DNA from: Aplidium turbinatum
Lineage: Eukaryota; Chordata; Ascidiacea; Aplousobranchia; Polyclinidae
Length of the DNA: 64,000 bases
Direction of reading: 5' to 3'
Assembly (NCBI GenBank): GCA_918807975.1
Contig: OU964929.1
Location: 10,867,197 to 10,931,196 of the forward strand
Below, one piece after another: positions 56,901 to 64,000 of this stretch. The notes below the pieces were generated by a model. The model was not told where the DNA came from, searched no databases, and saw only the letters and a program-made list of their open reading frames with translations. A program made the position numbers and the translations under genes. Numbering within the stretch: the stretch's first letter is position 1; each line of letters begins with the position of its first letter.

Positions 56901-59900
56901 GGTAAGTGTGTTTCATCTTCAAAGTAACAATAGCAAAGATGTGAAGTATCAAGGTGTTCAAGTATGTATGACACAATATTGGCTTATCATACCTTATTCT
57001 TCGAGGAAACGCGGTCGTCCAAGAAGAACGTGGAAACAACAAGTGAAGGATGAATTTAAAAAAGTCGGACTGAAGGAGGAAGATGCAAGGGACAGGGTGA
57101 AATGGAGAAAAGAGATTAAAACAATTGCTGCGCGGAAACAATCGGCCACCCCCACTAGTGGGGAACAAATCGACGATGGATTATGATGATGATGATACCA
57201 GCACAATATAATCTTATTTAGCTTGAGCTTTGGACACATGGCGTATGCAAAAGGTTATGTACAATTTGCTAACTCAATATTGACAAATGAATATCATACA
57301 TTAAGCAAGCAAATCTCAACCAAAGTCGGCTCAGTTAAAGTTTGAAGCCCCTGAAAATGAAGCGGCATTAAATTACGACAATGTAAAGCGACCAACCTTT
57401 TGTTAAGTGTTCAACTTCGTTGTTTAAATCTTTTGAACGATTTTCCATTGTATTAACTGTCGATTTAACTTCATTTGCGTTGCTTTCATTGTGTTCGATA
57501 TCGGTCACTCTGAGCAAGCTTGAATTACCATCCACAGTTGTGCCCGGTCCATTAAGCGCCGCGTTTATTTTACGCTGAAGGCTGTCGTTGTTCAAGCTTG
57601 CTTTAGCCTTTGGTGCTGGTACAGCAGCATGGCCTTTTATACTTGATACAACTTTTTCACTCTTTTTAGAATCATTGTTCATCTTGGATGACCACAGTTT
57701 AGGAGGCGGAGGCTGTTCTTGCAACGGTTTACGCTTCTGTTGAATAGCAGCTTCCTTGTCGGTTGACGTTCCTGATAACAAATTGATCATGTTAGCTTAG
57801 TTGTTATACATGTTGCACGTCAACACTTGGGTCGATGAAATCACGGCCGAGAAAAATTCATCATTTTTACATCGATTTAACGTGTTGAGACGTTGAATCA
57901 ATGCAAATAGGACGAATTTTGTGAGCACAAATCGCCTTCGTTAGTTAACTTGTGTGCGGCAATAATGCAAAAACTGCCAGCGTCGAAAAAGTATGGTTTA
58001 TTTACTTTTTCACTTGTTTACATTGTAGTTGCTTTTGAATCGTTAACAATATAAGCTAAACGTTTATCACACAACGTCGATCAATTTTGTCACTATTGGT
58101 CACCATAGGCCGTTTTATAAATGATATTTATGCTTCAAGCAACACTGCTAGCAAAAGCAAAACTAAATGACAAAAATGATATCAGTACTCTTCCAATGCA
58201 AATGTCGCAAGGTAAAAACCTGTTTTTTTCCTACAAAGTATTTTGTAGTTTTTTACTACAAATTCTCCCGCTGTATTACAGTGTATCTACTCTACGCTTA
58301 AGGCTGTAGACCTCAGGCTCTAATAGCACCGACTATTTTCCACCCTTTGCAGTCCGTAAAATATTTGGAAGTTGTTATTTCCAATGTTTGCGTCGACAAT
58401 GAGTTGAAAATTAACAACAACAGGCTACCTGAGAGCTCTTCACGTTTCGTCGTTTCAACTGGTTTAGGTTTATTTGTTAGCGTCGGGTCATTAGAGCATT
58501 TCGCATCCAGTTCCGACTTAGCAAGGGACGATCTCTTAGCCACAACATCGTTTCGTAACTTCTCATTTTCAGCTTTCAACCTGTATTGTTAAGAAATACC
58601 AAGAAAATTTGTAAATCGTTGAAAGCTTAAAACGCTATTTTTGCATTTCTGCATCTACTTTTAATGCTATAATCATGAATATGTTCTTGTAAACAACTTA
58701 TTTTGTTGATTTAGAAGTTGGTCTTGTCCAAGTAGAAAGATTTCAAAGAATCTTTATTAAACGCAACTTCAAAATCACTAGTCCCAAAAAATAAGCACGG
58801 TACAGCAAAACACTTAAAATACAAGCGCAAGCAATGAAGCTTGCAGATAGAGGTTAAACTTAGGAATCCGCTAAACACCAGAACAATGGTGTGAAGCTCA
58901 CATAACGGTGTCCTTGATTGAATCCAGCCAACGAAGAAAGTATTGAGATTTCAGAACACTGGACGTTGAAAAAAATGAAGGCTCCAAGTTCATGCTTTTT
59001 ATCAATCGTATGTTGCTATTGTGTACAATATTGTACATATGGGTTAATCTACAAAATATCATTCCAATAAATGAGAACTATAATACGACAATTTATTCAA
59101 AAATACACAACAATTTCTTTCAACAAATCGTAATACAATCACATTCACAATTCACTATGGACATATTAAGTTTCAAAACCAATAAGTTCTAAAAATAAGC
59201 CGCTCTTTTCCCAACAAGTCACGAACATTTATGGTAGGCTAAGTTTTACTTACGTGTCCATGTCGTTTCTCAAAGCAACAAGTTGTTGTGCTAAGGAAAC
59301 ACAAGTCTCCACAACCACTAGGTAGCCAACTGTAGCGTCGTGGCCGTGCTTTTGTGCTGCTTGTCCTGGGGTATCCCCATCCGAGTTTAGAACTGTGACT
59401 GATGCACCTTTTGCCACAAGAGTCTGAAAGAAGAATTTAGTATCTCGATGAAATTGAAATGCTGACCCAACCAACAAAATCTTTTTTAGCATTAATTTAG
59501 CGTCTGTAAAATCAATATAAAACAGACTGAGTGGCTGACTAGGAAATCACATTAAATAAACATAAAAAAGAAAATCAGTTTGCATAAAGTTAACTCTATC
59601 TCCACCAAGAAAAAACACATTTTGCATTGTTTCACCCAGGAATATCTAGAGAAGGGGATATGAAGGCTCGCAGCGATTACCTTATTCTCATGACACTACC
59701 AGGGCGGTAGTTTGTAATGCTTTAAACATGCAGTTCTTTTTAAAATCGTAGAAAGTTTTGTAGTGCAGTTGGTACACTCAGCTACAGAAGACAGTTAGCA
59801 AATGTTACGTAGAGCATATTTAAAGAATACTTGTTTACACAGACAGTTGAAAAGTTATCAGTAAGCTGTTTTTTTTATCAAAGCTTTTGCAGCAGGCTAG

Positions 59901-61546
59901 ATGTAACGCAAGTATATGAGTAGTTGAATTAACAAGCAACCATGAGCATGCTGTGAATATCCAGGGCTGATTCTAATAGCGCAATGCAAATTATTATAAC
60001 AAGATATATTAAACTACTATCGGTGCCAAGTGTCATTTTACGATAAACACAGATTATTTACGATAAACAAAAGCCCTTCTATTGTCAGGCGTAATAAAAG
60101 CCTTCGTATCCCCTGACCCCTTCTTTAGATATCCCTGGTTTCACCGTCTACAGAGGTCGAGTGAATGTAAAAAGGGTGAGATTTGCTAGCTAAATAATTT
60201 TATATAAACCATTAGCTAGCTAAACCATATATATAAACCATTGCTAGCTAAACCATTTTATAATTATTATAAAATGGTCATCACACTTCAGAAGAAAGCG
60301 ATCTATGGTCATTGACCATTCAGCAGTGTGTTGGATGACAGTTTAATTTTGCAAGTTATCTATGGAGTGATATGTTCCAGTTGTAGTTTACCCAATGCAA
60401 ACACGCTCCAATTTTTATTTTGTCCAAAAAAGAATTCAGATGACGATTACAATTACAACGTTTTTATTGGAAAATTGAGCCTGCAATTGTGGATGTTCTA
60501 CAAAGTTAGTGCATTAATTATAAAGAGTCATAGCCTATGCTTTTGAAATGCTGTTTTTGTAGCCGAAACAAATTACGAACAGCGAACAAAACGCAGTTTT
60601 TCGTACTTTGTTGAAGTATACGATTATCACTGTGGACTCCATTCTTACCAGGATTATTTCACAATGGGAGCCATTTAATTGCTGTTAGTAAATAGGAAAC
60701 AAAACCTCTTCTTAAAGGTTCAAATCAGTAGCAGATAATAGAAAGAAGAGGCAATAATGACCAATTTGTATACTTTCACGTAGCCTAAAGCCTACTTTTG
60801 TGTACAAAAATATACTTGGTTGACAGCAAAAATAGAAGATTGTTACTCTAACCCGACATTGCCAGTGTGAGTTGAAAACACCGAAGTAATGCTGATATAA
60901 AAAATTCAAGCCGTTCTATTCATTGAAACTTCAACTTTCATGTCGGTTACCACATATAAAATTTCGTACTTTTTAAGTGAACAGTTTTAGTTTGTTCTTT
61001 GTTGTTGTAATGAAACAGTTGTATGGAAACTAGACTTTGAAACCTCGCCCAAAAGCCTACTTTTTCTAGGAAGGTTGGTGCCTTCTTTACTACCAAAAGA
61101 ACTTTTCTGCATCTTTGTAACTTTGCACCGGTGAAAACACATCTTTTTGATGCAGATTTGCGCGTTCAATCAGTCATAGCAATTCTTATTCATACACCAA
61201 ATTAGCTGTTTTCAAAATCTCTAGTCCACAATTTACAGTGAAGTATTAATTACGAAATATATTTAAACATGTTGATTACTTGGGTGCAACGCAGATGACC
61301 GTAACGGGCTCCCACGTGTACGGCCGTGTTGCTGCAATGGTCTGCAGTGTCAATGGAAATAGAATCCTTCAGCATTTCCTCGCAAATCCACTCCAAAATC
61401 TCGTTCCTGTTAAACATGGCGGCCACATGGGCAAGAGGAGGACGTGTGTTGGCACCATCAATTGATGAGGGATTCTGAGAAATTGTTAGCTCGCTTCTGG
61501 CCGCCGTGTTGTTCACTAGCCATTGGACACACTCAACATGGCCGTT
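53997..61546 (-). CDS. SNCAIP: Synphilin-1 (SNCAIP) homologue, last seven coding exons, N terminus missing
   Basis: Exons: 61546-61280, 59423-59254, 58580-58429, 57771-57397, 56586-56439, 56157-55607, 54643-53997; GT/AG borders and phases agree, 769 codons before the stop. The ankyrin part reads NGHVECVQWLVNNTAA, NEILEWICEEM, SNTAVHVGARYGHLRCTQ, TLVAKGASVTVLNSDG and GYLVVVETCVSLAQQLVAL. Human synphilin-1 has closely matching blocks in the same order (NGQLECVRW, NSAVHVASQHGYLGCIQ, TLVEYGANVT, RYLVVVETCMSLASQ). A short coiled coil follows (LKAENEKLRNDV), then a long Ser/Lys/Pro-rich, poorly conserved tail with an Asp run (DDDDDDE). In vertebrates synphilin-1 is a cytoplasmic alpha-synuclein- and parkin-binding scaffold. 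The invertebrate role is unknown and should not be assumed the same. The tail exons (56586 to 54643) rest on phase and open length. Earlier ankyrin repeats and the N terminus must lie right of 61546, probably beyond the window. Confidence 0.85.
54770..55060. repeat. Degenerate AACTGAGCAAGTGGC repeat in a synphilin intron
   Basis: The words GAGCAA, AACTGAGC, AGCAAGTGG and CATGYCA recur about every 20-30 bp, with no fixed period. Non-coding, low complexity. Confidence 0.45.
56985..57200 (+). mobile_element. LINE 3' end in a synphilin intron
   Basis: The plus strand gives KRGRPRRTWKQQVKDEFKK, VGLKEEDARDRVKWRKEIK and a stop, followed by ATGATGATGATGAT. GRPR.TW and the ED...RDR.KWR block mark the very C terminus of a non-LTR ORF2, and the tandem trinucleotide is its tail. 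The insertion is strongly 5'-truncated. Confidence 0.8.
57851..57923. repeat. Hairpin-family copy in a synphilin intron
   Basis: TCATTTTTACATCGATTTAAC pairs loosely with GTTGAATCAATGCAAATAGGA around GTGTTGAGAC. Same family as the copies in CTR9 introns. Confidence 0.55.
59637..60137. mobile_element. hAT MITE in a synphilin intron
   Basis: Ends CAGGAATATCTAGAGAAGGG and CCCTTCTTTAGATATCCCTG, then GGATATGAAGGC and its inverse GCCTTCGTATCC. GTTTCACC is duplicated (59629-59636, 60138-60145). Same terminus as the 40996 element, so likely moved by the same source. Non-coding. Confidence 0.8.
60175..60300. repeat. Small tandem/palindromic patch
   Basis: Three TTGCTAGCTAAA-like units spaced by ATATAAACCAT, next to the palindrome ATTTTATAATTATTATAAAAT. 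Sits just outside the MITE at 59637-60137. Confidence 0.5.
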
Positions 61547-64000
61547 CTGTTACAAAAAAAAACAGATTAATTAATTATTGAAAAGCTTGTATTTGTTCTG
61601 GCAAAACTTGCTGTGTAATAGCCGCAGTAGTGTGTAACATGATTCTTTAAACACTTAAACTTGGCAGTAAAGTTAAATCTTTATTCTAACAGAATAGATA
61701 AACAATTAAACTGAAATTAAATTACGAAACTTAACACTTTTAACCGCGTCAGACTTTTACTATCCATACATCTCACAAGTATTGAGCAAGTAAAATGTGT
61801 CTTACGTAAATCCAATGTTATCAGACGTCAAAGAGACGCATTTGTAATGAAAAACCTGTTTTGGGTTTAATTCGAAAGAATCTTCGGTTATTATCAGAAA
61901 ATATTTGAATAGTGATTTAGTGTCAATAATAATGTAGAAACAAAAATGTCTTTTGAAAAGCATTTTAAAAGAAAAATATACAAAAAGGACATGTCCCGGC
62001 TCGTAGCTTTCCAGACCAACAGTGGCTTGCAAGGCTGACATAGCTACCCATATTGTTCCTTTTATATACTTCTGATGTCTAGTTATGTAATATTGATATT
62101 ATATCTCGCCAGCACATCACTCACGATTTTTCGCGAGCAACAAGCAAAAGTAAATATTTGCTTTCACTGTGCCTTTAGAAAGCTAAATATGAGCCTAAAT
62201 TGTTGGGCGCAAAGACGAAGCAGAAAGTTATAATGACAGGCCTATCCAAGAAATAATTTGCAACACCAATAAACACAACAGAAGCGTCATAAATCAGTCA
62301 CTCCAGCTGGCGACATTTACTTCAATTCAAACCCAACCCAACTTTCAACATTTGTCCTTTTTGCATTGATTCAACATTTTATATCTCAAGGATGATTAGA
62401 TTGCGAATTTATGTCAAAAATACGATACATTGTTCAAAGTCTCAGCATTGCAAAAGTTGAATCAATGTTAATGTTTTGTCAGCTTGGTAAAAACACTTTC
62501 AGTTGTGGTGCTGTCGCATTTGATTCTGGTATAGGTTTACATGCACATTTCAAACAGTTTACAATTTTCTATTTAATTTGCTAGATAGGTTTACTGCAGT
62601 ATATTTCCATGCAACTTAAGTTAATGGTCCGAAAATGGCCATTTTGCTATATGTTGGGCGAAACGACGTTCAAATGATGTAATTGCTTGTTCATATTGTG
62701 AAATGATCTTGATGAATTGGTAAATGGGCATTGTCGGTACAGCAAACAGTCCCGATAAAAACTGACAGAGGTTACTTAATTCCAGAATTGCCAAGTGATA
62801 CCAGTAGAGTAGAGGTACGTTTACTAAACTAAAAGTTTTCAAATCGGTACCCATGTGATTGCAGAAAGCTCATTTAATCAGAAAAGGATGTCCTTCTTTA
62901 AAAAATCAATCTTTCGACGTGTAAAGTAACAATGGAAGCCGCTGAGTTTGTGAATACCACAATGTGTGCACGATATGATGTAGTTTTAATTTAAATAAAT
63001 CCGGGGTGGGAAACCTGAGGCCCGCGAGATCATTTTTTGTGGCCGCGATTGAACTTTGCTTCTATGCGCAACTTTGAGACTTCACCATACAGATGACAAA
63101 ACTAAAGCCAGTGAACGTTTACTTGACTATTGCTCACTCAACTTGATATTGTGCATAAACTTTTTTTGATTTTTTTTTCATGTTTATGAATTTCGCTGCT
63201 GGCTAACACTGTGTAAGCAGTAAAAGTCATTGTATTCCAAATGGAACTCCAAACTACTCCATATTGATGATCTGAAATTATTAACAGAGATGTTGTAGCA
63301 GAATAAGATGAAAGCTCTTGATATACTGTAAGGTTGAAAACTAAACTAGCGTGCGAAACTGCCTTGTCGGAGGAAGGTGGTTAAACAAAAGTGCTGGCAG
63401 ATGATTTTTTATTTTCCAGCAGAAACGTTATTTAACTAGCTCAGAAGTAGACCAACGCTTGTCTGTTAAGTCAATCTAACAATTTATAGAACCTCACAAA
63501 CTTAATCGAAAGCGAGCTTGAGTCAAATGATATTGAAACACGGGTGCTCTTGAAAGGGCATTGGCGAATATTTTAAATGGGTATTAAAATGTAAAATCTT
63601 AAGGCGAAAGTCAAGCTTACAAGGAGGGCAACATCAAACTCACAGATAATAATGCACTGTACAATATTTCATCTTTGGAGTTTTGTTTGGGTATTGATCC
63701 TTTGAATCACAAGATATCAGCAACTTCTTTCCATTTATATTGATTTCTATGACTTTAGAATCTAAGTGAGCCTACAGCAATCCTTGCTGCTTGTAAATTT
63801 TCCCATTTTTCAAGTGCGTACTTAGCACAACTTTCATGGAAGCCCTACTTTGAACACGTGAAAAAGCAAGAGTATTGGAAACTTTGAGATTGTACGAAAG
63901 TCTGCTCAGCACTCAAGCACTTCAGTCATTGTATCATGATGCGTATACCAGTGCACCACTTTAGAGAAACTTCAAGTTTTAGTTGTGACAGAGAATTTCA
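61547..64000. other. Gene-free right end, presumed synphilin intron
   Basis: No exon of the missing synphilin N terminus could be recognised on the minus strand. A hairpin-family copy with a wide loop lies at 62346-62488. At 63003 GGGGTGGGAAACCTGAGGCC looks like one terminus of a hAT element whose other end is outside or lost. The rest shows only short chance ORFs. Confidence 0.4.

Noticed and set aside
61802-62041. Minus-strand ORF beginning MSALQATVGLESYEPGHV, considered as a synphilin exon
   Set aside because: Starts near an AG but does not resemble the expected ankyrin sequence, and no phase-compatible donor is clear.
62621-62854. 77-codon minus-strand ORF right of the synphilin exons, considered as its upstream exon
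   Set aside because: No ankyrin pattern, no match to synphilin-1, and no convincing splice sites at the ends.
1-64000. CRISPR arrays, operons or bacterial defence systems
   Set aside because: Spliced animal genes and transposons fill the window; the tandem repeats have no spacer pattern and no associated genes.

Overview
This is an AT-rich, intron-rich animal window carrying three conserved metazoan genes, all on the minus strand, in a landscape saturated with transposable elements. Protein similarity recalled from family knowledge (no search was run) points to an invertebrate chordate such as a tunicate. CTR9 and a WIP-family gene are very animal-like. The third gene matches vertebrate synphilin-1 closely over its ankyrin/coiled-coil core. 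The species assignment is inference.

Layout. 1-2215: 3' part of a Penelope-like retroelement (RT plus GIY-YIG), then minisatellites and a hammerhead-ribozyme-like motif. 2283-3939: two non-autonomous elements. 4659-6342 (minus): first two coding exons of a WIP/WIPF (verprolin) homologue; the rest lies left of the window or was not recognised. 6500-14750: an island of nested MITEs, a 2.5-kb foldback element with five copies of a 372-bp ORF-bearing unit, a LINE 3' end joined to a tRNA-SINE head, and a small TA-flanked MITE. 15116-33220 (minus): a complete CTR9 gene of 25 coding exons (1144 codons), whose introns hold a DD37D mariner relic, a LINE relic and two large inverted-repeat elements. 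33470-53900: about 20 kb with no recognisable host gene, dominated by hAT-type elements with 8-bp target duplications, including a three-level nest at 46871-51607. 53997-61546 (minus): the 3' seven exons of the synphilin-1 (SNCAIP) homologue; its N-terminal exons lie to the right. 61547-64000: no gene recognised.

The host genes have unrelated jobs: actin regulation (WIPF), transcription elongation as part of the Paf1 complex (CTR9), and an ankyrin/coiled-coil scaffold (synphilin). I see no operon. The most striking material is in the mobile fraction: the ribozyme-like motif behind the Penelope-like element and its decayed twin inside a mariner relic, the foldback element with repeated small ORFs, the nested hAT stack with its empty site preserved in a sister copy, and a palindromic hairpin family scattered through CTR9 and synphilin introns. 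Exon borders were set by eye from splice sites, reading phase and remembered human protein sequences.
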